Origin: JADJOY01 sp016713535 [NCBI: Deltaproteobacteria bacterium] | GTDB taxonomy: Bacteria; JADJOY01 | Assembly: GCA_016713535.1 (NCBI GenBank) | Contig: JADJOY010000010.1 | Coordinates: forward strand, 62,001-126,000 | DNA: 64,000 bases | Direction of reading: 5' to 3' | Shown: positions 18,416 through 29,764 of the stretch, one piece after another | Layout: each line of letters begins with the position of its first letter | Position numbering within the stretch: the stretch's first letter is position 1 | Position numbers and translations under genes: made by a program | Notes under the pieces: model-generated | What the model was told of the DNA's origin: nothing | What the model saw: the letters and a program-made list of their open reading frames with translations, nothing else | Databases searched by the model: none

Positions 18416-19096
18416 ATGAGCTCCGGACGAACGGCGCTCGCCTCGACGCTCTGGCAGAAGGCCGCCATGGCCATCACGGGCCTCTTGCTGTTCGGCTTCG
18501 TGCTGGGGCACATGGCGGGGAACCTCAAGACCTACCAGGGCTCGTCGAAGCTGAATGCCTACGCCGAGCACTTGCGCGAGCTCGGTGCCCCGATCTTCGA
18601 CCACGGCCAGTTCCTGTGGGTCGCCCGCGGCGTGCTGCTGCTCGCGCTGGTGATCCACCTCGGCGCGACGCTCTCGCTGACGCTGCGCAATCGCGCCGCG
18701 CGGCCGGTCGCGTACGCCTACACCAAGGCGCCCGAGACCAGCGAGGTCTCGCGCACGATGATCGTCACCGGGCCGATCATCCTGGTGTTCGTGATCTTCC
18801 ACCTGCTCCACTTCACCACCGGCCAGGCCCACCCGAACTTCCGGCCCGGCGACGTGTACGCGAACGTGGTGACCGGGTTCCGCGGCCACTTCGTGGTGGT
18901 GGGTGCCTACGTCGTGGCGCTGCTGGCGCTCGGCTCGCACCTCTTCCACGGGCTGTGGAGCCTGTTCCAGACCCTCGGACTCAACCACACCAGGTGGAAC
19001 CCGTATCGCAACCGGTTCGCGGCGGCCTTCTCGGCGCTCTTGGTGGTGGGTTTTCTCGCGGTTCCGATCGGTGTCGTCCTCGGCCTGATCCGCTGA
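18416..19096 (+). CDS. sdhC: succinate dehydrogenase cytochrome b subunit
   Basis: A 226-residue membrane anchor of succinate dehydrogenase/fumarate reductase of the single-subunit, cytochrome b558 type used with menaquinone. It has five hydrophobic segments: AMAITGLLLFGFVLGHMAG, WVARGVLLLALVIHLGATLS, MIVTGPIILVFVIFHLLHF, FVVVGAYVVALLALGSHLFHG and AFSALLVVGFLAVPIGVVLG. Haem-ligand candidates are the His residues in these helices (GHMAGN, IHLGA, FHLLHF, SHLFHGLW). The ATG at 18416 is nine bases after GGGAGAGG; the ATG at 18407 would be too close to it. First gene of sdhC-sdhA-sdhB. Confidence 0.93.
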   Translation: MSSGRTALASTLWQKAAMAITGLLLFGFVLGHMAGNLKTYQGSSKLNAYAEHLRELGAPIFDHGQFLWVARGVLLLALVIHLGATLSLTLRNRAARPVAYAYTKAPETSEVSRTMIVTGPIILVFVIFHLLHFTTGQAHPNFRPGDVYANVVTGFRGHFVVVGAYVVALLALGSHLFHGLWSLFQTLGLNHTRWNPYRNRFAAAFSALLVVGFLAVPIGVVLGLIR

Positions 19097-19123
19097 GCCG
19101 ACGTCGCGCGGAGGGGTTCCAAC

Positions 19124-21033
<1,910 letters not shown>

Positions 21034-21037
<4 letters not shown>

Positions 21038-21810
21038 AGCTGACCCTCCACGTGTGGCGGCAGACGGGCAAGGACAAGCCCGGCATGCTCGTGAAGTACG
21101 ACGTGCCGAACGCCAGCCCCAACATGTCCTTCCTCGAGATGCTGGACGTGCTCAACGAGTCGCTCATCGCCCGCGGCGAGGAGCCGGTCGCGTTCGATCA
21201 CGACTGCCGCGAGGGCATCTGCGGCTCGTGCGGGTTCGTCATCAACGGCGAGGCCCACGGGCCCGACAGCGGCACCACCGTGTGTCAGCTCCACATGCGC
21301 TCCTTCAAGGACGGCGACGAGCTCACCATCGAGCCGTGGCGGGCGGCGGCGTTTCCGGTGCTCAAGGACCTCGTCGTCGACCGCAGCGCGTTCGACCGCA
21401 TCATCCAGGCGGGCGGCTACATCACCGCGCCGACCGGCTGCGCCGTCGACGCGAACGCGATGCTGGTCCCCAAGAAGTCCTCCGACCTCGCCATGGACGC
21501 GGCGCAGTGCATCGGCTGCGGTGCCTGCGTAGCGGCGTGCCCGAACGCGGCGGCGCAGCTCTTCGTCTCGGCCAAGGTGTCGCACCTGGGCCTCCTGCCG
21601 CAGGGTCAGCCCGAGCGCAAGGACCGCGTCGAGAAGATGGTCGCGCAGATGGAAGCGGAAGGGTTCGGCTCGTGCTCGAACCACCGCGAGTGCGAGGCCG
21701 CGTGCCCGAAGAGCATCTCGGTCGACTTCATCGCGCGGCTCAACCGCGACTACCTGGGCGCCACGATCACCAACTGGCAGCCCAAGAAGGCCGCCGCCGG
21801 CGACGGCTGA
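21034..21810 (+). CDS. sdhB: succinate dehydrogenase/fumarate reductase iron-sulfur subunit
   Basis: A 258-residue electron-transfer subunit linking the flavin to the quinone site. The [2Fe-2S] ligands are in [11 protein letters not shown] with a later Cys in TTVCQLH. The [4Fe-4S] motif is [13 protein letters not shown]. The [3Fe-4S] region is [13 protein letters not shown]. Length and order are normal for the family. The ATG at 21034 overlaps the sdhA stop. A strong hairpin follows 33 bp after the stop. Confidence 0.96.
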
Positions 21811-21842
21811 GCCGGGCGGGCGAGACCCGCGGCGAGCGACCC

Positions 21843-21868
21843 GAAGGGCGGCCCACCGGCCGCCCTTC
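21843..21868 (+). terminator. strong hairpin after sdhB, likely transcription stop
   Basis: Perfect 11-bp stem GAAGGGCGGCC, loop CACC, then GGCCGCCCTTC, 33 bp after the sdhB stop. There is no T-run, so termination would be weak or rho-assisted. It could instead belong to the dispersed hairpin family, although its loop lacks GGA or TCC. Confidence 0.45.
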
Positions 21869-21896
21869 GCGCTCCAGCGAACGTGGGCGCCCGCCG

Positions 21897-21976
21897 CGAT
21901 CCGTCGCCGCTCGCGCGGAGCGCGATCCTCCACACCGCGTGCCACCCGGGCTGGAGGGCCCGCCTCCGGCGGGCCG
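21897..21976. repeat. dispersed hairpin repeats downstream of sdhB
   Basis: Two members of the window-wide family. The first is GCTCGCGC-GGA-GCGCGATC followed by CTCC (one stem mismatch). The second is GGAGG followed by GGCCCGCC-TCC-GGCGGGCC (21957-21975), a perfect 8-bp stem. The second module recurs at 33487 and, degenerate, at 35762. Confidence 0.7.
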
Positions 21977-22040
21977 CGTCGGTCGTCTGGTCGCCGCGAC
22001 CTTGAACGCTGGCCGCAGGGCGGCGCAAGATCCGGCGACC

Positions 22041-22208
22041 ATGACGCGCGTGAGCCACTGGAACGGCAGCGAGCTCGCCCGCACTCGCTACCCCGATCTC
22101 GACACGCTGGTCGCCGAGCTTCCGTGGTTCGAGCGCGACGAGCGCGGACGGGTGAGCAACGCCGTCAGCCTGCTCGCGCGGATGCACGCCGCGCGCGAAC
22201 GCTGCTGA
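22041..22208 (+). CDS. small protein of unknown function
   Basis: A 55-residue charged protein (MTRVSHWNGSELARTRYPD...) that I do not recognise. It begins after the sequence GCAAGATCCGGCG, which also stands just before the DUF3291 start at 23031, so it may be transcribed from a CAAGAT -10 element with almost no leader. There is no Shine-Dalgarno site. The GFA-family gene follows after 26 bp. It could be a regulatory peptide or a spurious frame, but the repeated upstream motif favours a real gene. Confidence 0.45.
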   Translation: MTRVSHWNGSELARTRYPDLDTLVAELPWFERDERGRVSNAVSLLARMHAARERC

Positions 22209-22234
22209 CCCGCTCGCTCGCCGGAGACGCTCCC

Positions 22235-22757
22235 GTGGATACCGATCGCACCAAGCCGTTCCCCGTCGACGGCGGCTGCGGCTGCAAGGCGGTGCGCTAC
22301 CGCATGCTGACCGCGCCGCTCTTCGTCCACTGCTGCCACTGCCGGTGGTGCCAGCGCGAGAGCGGTGCTTCGTTCGCGCTCAACGCGATGATCGAGGCGG
22401 ACCGGGTGATCCACCTCGCCGCCGAGCCCGAGCTCGTACACACGCCGTCGGAGAGCGGCTACGGACAGGTGATCGCGCGCTGCCCGACCTGCCGGATCGC
22501 GGTGTGGAGCAACTACGCGGGCGCCGGACCGGTGGTGCGCTTCGTGCGCGTCGGCACCCTCGACCAGCCGGACGCGTTGCCCCCCGACATCCACATCTTC
22601 ACGGCCTCGAAGCAGCCGTGGGTGGTGATCCCCGCTGGCGTGCCCGCGGCTGCCCAGAGATTACGATCGCGCCGAGCACTGGCCCGCCGCGAGCCTCGCC
22701 CGCCGCGAGGAGATCCTGCCGCTGATCGAGGCGTACCAGGCGGCGCGCACGCGCTGA
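22235..22757 (+). CDS. GFA-family (CENP-V/GFA) zinc protein, frameshifted near its end
   Basis: About 174 residues. The family includes glutathione-dependent formaldehyde-activating enzymes and CENP-V-like proteins and binds zinc through cysteines. The ligands are visible as GGCGCKAVRY, FVHCCHCRWCQRESG and RCPTCRIAVWS. The GTG at 22235 has GGAG eight bases upstream. The frame changes near 22650 (one extra base); the continuation DYDRAEHWPAASLARREEILP, ending ARTR at 22757, is the normal family C-terminus. The break is probably a sequence error. Substrate unknown. Confidence 0.8.
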
Positions 22758-22773
22758 CACGGAGCCCAAACCC

Positions 22774-23004
22774 ATGGGTGAGTTCGGTCCGCCCGACACC
22801 TCCGAGAAGGCGATCCGCTTCGGCTGCGGTTTCGTGGTCGGGCTCATGCTCGGCGTCGGCTCGATCTTCGGTTTGTTCTCCGAGCCGATCGAGGTGGTGG
22901 TGGTCGGCAGCCTCGTGGTCGCGGCGGTGTGCGGATACCTCGCGATGCGCCAGGGCGAGGGCTTCTGGGAGAGCCTCTCGAAGTGGTTCTGGTTCTGGTC
23001 GTGA
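22774..23004 (+). CDS. small membrane protein
   Basis: A 76-residue protein with two hydrophobic segments (FGCGFVVGLMLGVGSIFGLF and VVVVGSLVVAAVCGYLAM) and a Trp-rich tail WESLSKWFWFWS. It is probably an inner-membrane hairpin protein. It starts 16 bp after the GFA gene and precedes a DUF3291 gene. I do not recognise a named family. Confidence 0.7.
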   Translation: MGEFGPPDTSEKAIRFGCGFVVGLMLGVGSIFGLFSEPIEVVVVGSLVVAAVCGYLAMRQGEGFWESLSKWFWFWS

Positions 23005-23030
23005 CGGGCGCGGCCGTGCAAGATCCGGCG

Positions 23031-23486
23031 ATGGACCGCTTCCACCTCGCCCAGCTCAACATCGCCGAACCACGGGCGCCGCTCGAGTCGCCGGTGATGG
23101 CCGACTTCGTCGCCAACCTCGACCGCATCAACGCGCTCGCGGAGGCCAGCCCCGGTTTCGTGTGGCGGCTCGTCGACGACGACGGCGCCAACGCGACCGG
23201 CTTGCGCCCGTTCGGCGAGCAGACGCTGGTGAACCTCTCGGTGTGGACCGACCTCGCCTCGCTGCGGGCGTTCGTGTTCGCGTCGGCGCACGCGCCGATC
23301 CTCTCGCGGCGGCGTGAGTGGTTTCAGCGCATGGACGCGGCGTCGATGGTGCTGTGGTGGGTGTCCGCCGGGCACCGGCCATCGAGCGCCGAGGCGAAGG
23401 AGCGTCTCGACCACCTGCGCCAGCACGGGCCGACCGTGAGCGCGTTCACCTTTCGCGATCCCTTCGCACCACCCGCTCCCGCATGA
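23031..23486 (+). CDS. DUF3291 domain protein
   Basis: A 151-residue cytoplasmic protein matching the DUF3291 (antibiotic biosynthesis monooxygenase-like, dimeric alpha/beta barrel) pattern: FHLAQLNIAEPRAPLESPVM, FVANLDRINALAEASPGFVW, VNLSVWTDLASLRAFVF, and VLWWVSAGHRPSSAEAKERL near the end. The start is the ATG at 23031, with CAAGAT at 23019-23024 six bases before it and no Shine-Dalgarno site, so a leaderless transcript is likely. The stop overlaps the next gene (ATGA). Biochemical role unknown. Confidence 0.85.
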   Translation: MDRFHLAQLNIAEPRAPLESPVMADFVANLDRINALAEASPGFVWRLVDDDGANATGLRPFGEQTLVNLSVWTDLASLRAFVFASAHAPILSRRREWFQRMDAASMVLWWVSAGHRPSSAEAKERLDHLRQHGPTVSAFTFRDPFAPPAPA

Positions 23487-23880
23487 CCCACGTCGCGTTC
23501 GAGCGCGTCGATCACCGGCCGTGGGCGGTGCCCACGGCCGCGTGGACCTGGCGGCAGAGCTGGCGGGATCTGCTCTTCGCCCACTGGCCCATCCCCGCGC
23601 GCGAGCTTCGTCACCTCGTCCCCGAGCCGCTCGCGATCCAGGAGCACGACGGCACATCGTGGGTCGGGCTGGTGCCGTTTCGCATGGCGGGCGTCATGCG
23701 GCGGCCGTTCCCGGACCTGCCGTGGGTCTCGGCCTTCCCCGAGCTCAACGTGCGGCTCTACGTCGAGCACGAAGGACGGCCCGGGCGTGTGGTCGTCGTC
23801 GAGCCCACGGTCACCTCAGGCGGGCACTACCCGCTCACGGGTCTGGCGCGGCGGCTTACGCCCTATCGGCGTCGAGGCCA
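23483..23880 (+). pseudogene. DUF2071 (YqjF-like) protein, broken after about 100 codons
   Basis: The N-terminal half is a clear DUF2071 protein: WTWRQSWRDLLFAHWPIP, LRHLVPEPLAIQEHDGTSWV and VPFRMAGVMRRPFPDLPW, then FPELNVRLYVEHEGRPG. From about 23790 the reading frame is scrambled. Traces of the expected continuation are spread over different frames to about 23880, and then similarity ends. Coupled to the DUF3291 gene by ATGA. Either a real disruption at the edge of a mobile-element scar or a poorly assembled stretch. Confidence 0.65.
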
Positions 23881-24479
23881 ACCCCGCGAATCCCAGGGGG
23901 AGAATCGGCGACATGCTCGCGAGCGTTCACGCCTCGCTCGGGGCCGGCCAGTCGTTCACCCAGGCCGTCGAGCTGGTCGAGGCGATCCACCTGATCGAGC
24001 CAGCGGACAACGCGACACCACTCGACAACTTCCTGGCTCACTGCGGACGAGAAGCTCCCGCCGCGCGCTGGCACCCTGCTCGAGCACGTACCAGTACCAC
24101 GTCGCCCGGTCTCGCTGCTCCGATCGACGAACGTGGCGGGTGGTGGACGGCGAAACCCAGAGCACCAGCGTGATGCTCGATCTACCCCTCACCGCCGAGG
24201 GCGAGTACTTCTGGCTCTCGACCAGGCGACCAAGGACGGGGGGGGGGGGGGGGCGGGGGGCGTCCCCGCGGGTGCGGGGTCAGGAGGCGCGCCCGGGCCG
24301 CGTCGCGGCTGACCGGCCCGTCGTCGCCGGCCCCGGCGCAGCCCCGACCGGCACCACTGCCTCGCCACTGCCGCGATCCAAGTCGTGGGGCTCGAGGTCG
24401 GCGAGCGTCCGCCTCGCGGGTCAGCCGAACCGAGCGCGGGCGGCCTTCCCCGACGTAGGCGTCGACGCCCCACAGCGCG
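23881..24479. other. damaged region with a 16-base G run
   Basis: No gene can be followed here. A plausible coding patch (GDMLASVHASLGAGQSFTQA and on to about 24030 in one plus frame) is interrupted. At 24238-24260 there is a run of sixteen Gs, one C and six Gs, unlike anything else in the window and typical of sequencing or gap-joining artefacts. The flanks do not read through in any frame. Confidence 0.5.
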
Positions 24480-25090
24480 AGCTCACCCGCGAGCGTGGAG
24501 GTCGCGCGCCGTGCGCCACTGTTCTCGGCTCTCCCGCCAGGGCGCGGCGCAGAGCAGGTCTTCCGCTCTCGTGCGCTTGCTCGGCGCGATCGACAGCAGG
24601 CCCGCGCACTCCGACAGCACGTCGCTTCCCGATCCGAGCGCGAGAGAGCGCTTCGGCCTCGTCGGCCGCTCGGTCGCGGTCCGCGCCACGGCACCTCGAG
24701 GGCGGCCGCGCTCTGCGCCAGCGCCACGCGTGCCACCTGACCCACCCTCACGAGCCCCGCCGCTGGCAGCGCTGGTAGACATCGACGAACACGTTGACGA
24801 GCGCGACGCGATGGGTGCGGCGGAACTGGCGGATCTCCTCGTGGCTCCGTGGTCGCCCCGCGAGGAAGGCGGCGACGGAATCAGCGGCGGTCGCGCCTTC
24901 GATGACCCTCGTCGACAAGACGCCGTGGCTATACCAGTAGACGAGGACGGCGGTGAGCCGCCGATCGTCCACGGTCGCGAGCGGCTGCATCACCCGAGGC
25001 GGCTCACGCTCCGCAAGAGCCGCCTCGGACGCGCCCAGCCGCTCGACGGCGTCGAGAATGATCGACGCGAGGTGCGACTCGGGGATCGCC
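24480..25090 (-). pseudogene. remnant of an IS1182-like (DUF772) transposase
   Basis: The minus-strand frame from about 25090 to 24760 encodes ESHLASIILDAVERL, LTAVLVYWYSHGVLSTRVIE, AADSVAAFLAGRPRSHEEIR, QFRRTHRVALVNVFVDVYQR and CQRRG. This follows the N-terminal half of IS1182-family transposases (DDHLARFILDVV...LLLYGY..GVRSSR.IE....DVAFR.L...PDH.TI..FRRRH...L..LF.QVL.LC...GL). A missing base near 24757 would restore GLVRVGQVA; beyond it only faint traces remain in shifting frames to about 24480. No catalytic C-terminal half, inverted repeats or target duplication was found. The family assignment is from pattern memory. Confidence 0.5.
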
Positions 25091-25436
25091 TGTGGCGGCG
25101 CTCGACGCGAGGACGGCAAGACTCGCCACTCGCCAGCTTCGCTTCGCTCGGCACGGCATCCTCCGGATTCGGCCCCGCATTGGGAAGGGCTTCGGTCGCA
25201 AGGCGCGCGCCACACCACACGGTCCCACCTCGCCGATCCGCGACGACGCGCCCGCCACATCGAATTCATTGGGGAAAAGTCGCGCGCAGGTGCGAATGGC
25301 GTCCGGGTCCATCTTCGCCGTCGAATCTCGGAACGATTCACCGTGTCGATCGTTCGGTTTCCGCACAAACAGGGGGCGCGGCGCGCGCGAGATCTGCACG
25401 ACTGGGGCGGGCAGCCTTCCGCACCGCGCAGGCCGC
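25091..25436. other. spacer without a recognisable gene
   Basis: Between the transposase remnant and the desaturase. A minus-strand frame stays open but has no recognisable protein features, and the stretch looks less GC-rich than its neighbours around 25255-25385. Nothing else is visible. Confidence 0.4.
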
Positions 25437-26427
25437 TCAGCGCTTGCTGGCGGCGAGGCGTAGCACAGGCCCGTAGCCGCGCTCGACGCACGCGCCGTCG
25501 AGGACACCGCGCGCGCGGAGCATCCGGTGCATGCGCGGCAGGTGGTAGTGCGGCACGGTCATCACCAGGTGGTGCTCGAGGTGGTAGTTCACGTAGTTGG
25601 GCGCGACGAGCAGGCGCTCGAGCGGGCTCGCGAGCGTGGTGCGGGTGTTCCGCATGGGATCGGTGGGATCCGGCACCATCGCGTGCTCGGCGATCGAGCG
25701 CAGCCGGATCACCAGGTGGTGCGTGGTGAACCACGCACCCACCCACAAGAGATAGAGCGCCGGATGGCCGGCCATCGCCAGCGCCGAGCAGCACCGCGTT
25801 CGTCACCGCCATCCCGATCAAGCTCTCGCGGCGCGGCGCGACGGCGCCGCCCGTGAGGTCGGGCACGCGCCCCGCGTGGCGCGCGATCGTGTAGAGCACG
25901 CGCTTCGCCGCGGTGCGCCCGGTGAGGTCGCGCAGGATCTTGCGGCGCATGCTGGCGCGGGTGACCGGGAACGGCGCCGCGAGCGCGAGGTCGGGGGCCT
26001 CGGCGGTCCAGTTCTTGGCGTGGTGCTGGAGGTGATAGCGGCGGTACGGCACCAGGTCGCCCCACACCGGGTAGGCGCACAGCCAGTTTCCGACCCAGTC
26101 GTTGAGCGCGCGGCTCGAGAAGAGCGTGCGGTGCGCGGCCTCGTGCATGAGGATCGCGCAGCCGAGCTGGCGGGTGCCGATCACCGCGAGCGCGATCACC
26201 ACCGTGAGCGGGTTGGGGAACGCCGCCACCAGCGCCATCGCGGCGCCCACCAGCCCCCAGTTCGTGAGCACCGAGGCCCAGCCGCGCACGTCGTCGAGGC
26301 GGCGCAGCTCGCGGATCTCGTCCGGCGAGAGGTGCGCGAGCCAGCGGCGCGCGTCGCCGGCGGCGACCTCCGAGGGGTCGAGCACCGCGGCACCAGCGCC
26401 GTTCGCGAGGGTCGCCGTCTCCGCCAT
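25437..26427 (-). CDS. membrane fatty acid desaturase, frameshifted
   Basis: About 329 residues of a di-iron membrane desaturase that inserts double bonds in acyl chains. The three histidine boxes are HEAAH, HLQHH and HLEHH. Hydrophobic helices include LTNWGLVGAAMALVAAF, LTVVIALAVIGTRQLG and ALYLLWVGAWFTTHHLV. The frame breaks near 25783 by one base; the two halves join smoothly (VLLGA then LAMAGHPALYLLWVG). Starts at the ATG at 26427, divergent from an Rrf2-type regulator, which might control it. Lipid or carotenoid-type substrates cannot be separated by eye. Confidence 0.85.
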
Positions 26428-26601
26428 GGCCTTCGTCTCCGGCTTATCCGCTCATGCGTGCGCCGTCACCTCGACGGGCACGAAGGCGCGTCGCCAGCGC
26501 CGGCCTCGCCACCCTGCGCGCGCGCCCCTCCGGATCTGCTGAAACGGCGAGGTCGGCGGGTTCTCGCGTCGGTCTCAGCGGCTCGCGGCGAGGCTCTCCC
26601 C

Positions 26602-27080
26602 GTGCGACTCACCCAGTTCACCGACTACGGCCTGCGCGTGCTCATGTACCTCGCCACCCGCGACCAGGCGCACGTGACCACCGAGCAGATCGCGGAAGGG
26701 TTCGGGATCTCGCGTGATCACCCTGCTCAAGGTCGTTAACCGCCTGTGCGAACTCGGCTACGTGGAGGCGAAGCGCGGGCCGCGCGGCGGGTGCGGTTCT
26801 GCCCGCCACGTGGGACGTGTCGATCGGCGAGGTGGTGCGGAACCTCGAGGCCCGGATCGCGCTGGTCGAGTGCTTCGACGAGGCCACCAACACCTGCCCG
26901 ATCACCTCCGTGTGCAGGCTCGCGCCGGTGCTCGAGCGCGCAACCGGCGCCTTCCTGCGCGAGCTCGATCAGGTGCGGCTGCGCGAGCTGGTGACGTGCC
27001 CCGCCGATCTCGAGGGCGCGCTCCGGGACAGGTCCCCGAGCGCCCGTGCGCCCGACACGCGCCGCGGCCCTCGTTCGTGA
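26602..27080 (+). pseudogene. Rrf2-family regulator (NsrR/IscR-like), interrupted by two frameshifts
   Basis: Starts with a GTG as (M)RLTQFTDYGLRVLMYLATR, the standard Rrf2 winged-helix opening, then EQIAEGFGISRDH. One extra base near 26722 and another indel near 26795 move the frame to LLKVVNRLCELGYVEAKRG and then VSIGEVVRNLEARIALVECF. The cluster Cys residues CFDEATNTC...C have the spacing of an NsrR-type iron-sulfur ligand set, so nitric oxide or redox sensing is likely. Both breaks are single-base and all parts are conserved, so the gene may be intact in the organism. Its stop overlaps the aminopeptidase start (GTGA). Confidence 0.7.
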
Positions 27081-29728
27081 CGAGGCCTCGCGCGCGCCAC
27101 GCGAGCGTGTCGGGCGTCACGATCCTCGCGCTGGCGCTGGGCTGCGTGCTGGCCGTGACCGCCAGGTCGAGCGCCACCACCGGGCCCGCGCCGGGGATCT
27201 CGCGCGAGCTGGCTCGCGAGCGCGCTCGTTCGATCGAGCACGTCCGCTACGAGCTGGCGTTCGAGCTCACGCCAGGAATGACCCAGGCCGAGGGACGCGT
27301 GCGCCTCTCGTTCGAGGTCCGCGGCGGCGCGGCGCCGCTGGTGCTCGACTTCGGCGGCGACGCGCTCACCTTCGCCGAGCTCGACGGCGCCGAGCTCGAT
27401 CCCGCCGCCATCCGGGTCGCCGACCACCTCGTGCCGAGGCCCCGCCCGCTCGCGCCGGGCGCGCACGTGTTCCGGGCGCGCTTTCGCGCACCGGTCGCGC
27501 CGGCGGGCGCGCCGCTCACCGTGTTCCGCGACGACGCGAGCGGCGCCGAGTACCACTACACGCTGCTGGTGCCGGCCGACGCGCACCGGCTCTTCCCGTG
27601 CTTCGACCAGCCCGACATCAAGGCGCGCTTCGTGCTCGAGCTCACCGCGCCGGCGGCCTGGACGCTGGTCGCGAACCAACCGCCCCAGGGCGAGCCGGTG
27701 GTGCGGCCCGACGGCCGCGTCGTGCAGCGCTTCGACGAGACGCCGCCGCTTCCCACCTATCTGTTCGCGTTCGCCGCGGGTCCGTTCGCGGTGGTCGAGG
27801 CGCCGGCCCAGCCAGGCGCGCCGCCGACGCGCGTGCTCGTGCGGCCCGCCAAGCTCGGCTCGCTCGCGTCGCAGCGGCTGATCCGCATGCACCACGACGC
27901 GAGCGCCGCCCTCGCCCGCTACTTCGACGTACCTTACCCGTTCGCGAAGCTCGACGCGGTGCTGCTACCGAGCTTTCCCTACGGCGGCATGGAGCACGCC
28001 GGCGCGATCTTCTACCGCGAGGACTCGCTGGTCTTCGACCACCACCCCACCGACCTCGAGGACGCCAACCGCTCGACGCTCGTCTACCACGAGGTCAGCC
28101 ACCAGTGGTTCGGCAACCTCGTCACCATGGAGTGGTTCGACGACCTGTGGCTCAAGGAGGGCTTCGCCAACCTGATGGCCTACCGCCTCCTCGACGAACT
28201 CGAGCCGGGACGCCAGGCGTGGCTGCGCTTCCACCAGCGCCTCAAGCAGCGCGCGTACCGCATCGACGTGACACCCGGCACCACGCCGATCTGGCAGGAG
28301 CTCCGCAACCTCGCCGACGCCAAGAGCGCTTACGGCGAGATCGTCTACGACAAGGCGCCCGCGGTGCTGCGCGAGCTCTCGAGCCGGCTCGGCGACGACG
28401 TGTTCCGCGGCGGGCTCACGCGCTACCTGCGCGGCCACGCGTGGGCCAACGCGCGCTGGAAGGACCTCGTGGGGGCCTGGTCCGCGGCGGGAGCCGACGG
28501 GCTGGATGTCTGGTCGCGGAACTGGGTGCTGCGGGGTGGGCTGCCCACGGTGCGCGCGACGTGGTCGCTCGACGAGGGCGGACGGGTGCGCACCTTCCAC
28601 GTCGAGCAGCGCGCGAGCGGCGTCGGCGGAGCACCCACCTGGCCGCTCGACCTCACGCTCCTCGTCGCCGCACCCGACGGCCGCCGCCGCGAGGTCGCGG
28701 TGCGCTGCGACGGCCCGTCCGCCGCCGTGCCCGAGCTGGTGGGCGAGCCGGCACCGGCGTGGGTGCTGCCGAACCCGAGCGACAGCGCCTACGCGCGCTT
28801 CGTCCTCGACGAGCGCTCGGCGGCCGCGCTCCTCGACGCGCTGCCGGGCCTCGACGCGCCGCTGCTGCGCGCGGTGGCGTTCTCGGCGCTGTGGGAGACG
28901 GTGCGCGACGCCGACCTGGATCCGGCGCGCTTCGGCGCCACCGCGCTCACGCTGCTCGCCACCGAGCGCTTCGCGGGAAGCCGCGCCCAGATCGTCGCCG
29001 CGCTCACCACCACGATCGAGCGCTACCTCGACGCCGAGTCCGCGACGCGGCTGCGCCGCGCCCTGCTCGCCGCGCTCACCGGCGCCCTCGAGCGCGGCGA
29101 GCTCGAAGGGCTCGAGCTCGACACGTTCCGCGCGATCGTGCGGCTGGCGCGCGACCCCGCGGACGTCGCGTGGATCACCGCGGTGCTGGACGGCACGCAC
29201 CCGATCACCGGGCTCGAGCTCGGCGCGCGGGATCGGTTCGAGGCGCTGGCACCGCTCCTCGCCGCGGGCGAGCCGAGCGCCGCTGCACGCCTCGACACGC
29301 TGCGCCGGGAGCGCGCGGCCGAGGACGGCGCCTGGTACGCCTACGCGGTGGGCGCCGCGGTGGGGAGCGCCGAGACCAAGGAGCGCTACTTCGCGGGCTA
29401 CCTGAACGCGAACGAGCCGCCCGAGGCCTGGGCCGAGGACAGCCTCGAGTTCTTCCACTGGCCCGGGCAGGAGGCGCTCACCGCACCTTACCTGCCGCGC
29501 GCGCTCGACTCGCTCGGCTGGGTGAAGGAGCACCGCAAGATCTTCTTCTTGCCGGCCTGGATCGACGCGTTCGTGAACGGGGAGAGCTCGCCGGAGACGC
29601 TCGCGGCCGTCGACGGCTTCCTCGCCAGCCATCCGAACTTCGAGGCGGACGTGCGCCGCAAGGTGCTCCAGTCCCGCGACTCGCTCGCGCGCGCCGTGAA
29701 GATCCGTGCCAAACGCTGGCCGCTCTGA
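27077..29728 (+). CDS. exported M1-family zinc aminopeptidase
   Basis: An 883-residue peptidase that removes N-terminal residues from peptides. A signal peptide or anchor lies near residues 13-28 (VTILALALGCVLAVTA). The zinc site is HEVSH (338-342) with Glu 361 in WLKEGFAN. The exopeptidase motif is GGMEH (about 303-307) in place of the usual GAMEN. The catalytic Tyr region and the helical C-terminal domain (SAYGEIVYDKAPAVLRELS onward) follow. The GTG at 27077 overlaps the Rrf2 stop (GTGA) and precedes the signal peptide, which decides the start. Periplasmic protein turnover is the likely role. Confidence 0.9.
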   Translation: MTRPRARHASVSGVTILALALGCVLAVTARSSATTGPAPGISRELARERARSIEHVRYELAFELTPGMTQAEGRVRLSFEVRGGAAPLVLDFGGDALTFAELDGAELDPAAIRVADHLVPRPRPLAPGAHVFRARFRAPVAPAGAPLTVFRDDASGAEYHYTLLVPADAHRLFPCFDQPDIKARFVLELTAPAAWTLVANQPPQGEPVVRPDGRVVQRFDETPPLPTYLFAFAAGPFAVVEAPAQPGAPPTRVLVRPAKLGSLASQRLIRMHHDASAALARYFDVPYPFAKLDAVLLPSFPYGGMEHAGAIFYREDSLVFDHHPTDLEDANRSTLVYHEVSHQWFGNLVTMEWFDDLWLKEGFANLMAYRLLDELEPGRQAWLRFHQRLKQRAYRIDVTPGTTPIWQELRNLADAKSAYGEIVYDKAPAVLRELSSRLGDDVFRGGLTRYLRGHAWANARWKDLVGAWSAAGADGLDVWSRNWVLRGGLPTVRATWSLDEGGRVRTFHVEQRASGVGGAPTWPLDLTLLVAAPDGRRREVAVRCDGPSAAVPELVGEPAPAWVLPNPSDSAYARFVLDERSAAALLDALPGLDAPLLRAVAFSALWETVRDADLDPARFGATALTLLATERFAGSRAQIVAALTTTIERYLDAESATRLRRALLAALTGALERGELEGLELDTFRAIVRLARDPADVAWITAVLDGTHPITGLELGARDRFEALAPLLAAGEPSAAARLDTLRRERAAEDGAWYAYAVGAAVGSAETKERYFAGYLNANEPPEAWAEDSLEFFHWPGQEALTAPYLPRALDSLGWVKEHRKIFFLPAWIDAFVNGESSPETLAAVDGFLASHPNFEADVRRKVLQSRDSLARAVKIRAKRWPL

Positions 29729-29764
29729 CAAGCTCGCCCGCCCCCCGAACCGCGACCCACGTCG

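Noticed and set aside
23881-24240. IS66-type transposase fragment on the plus strand
   Set aside because: The patch around GDMLASVHASLGAGQSF looked transposase-like, but no diagnostic motif could be matched.
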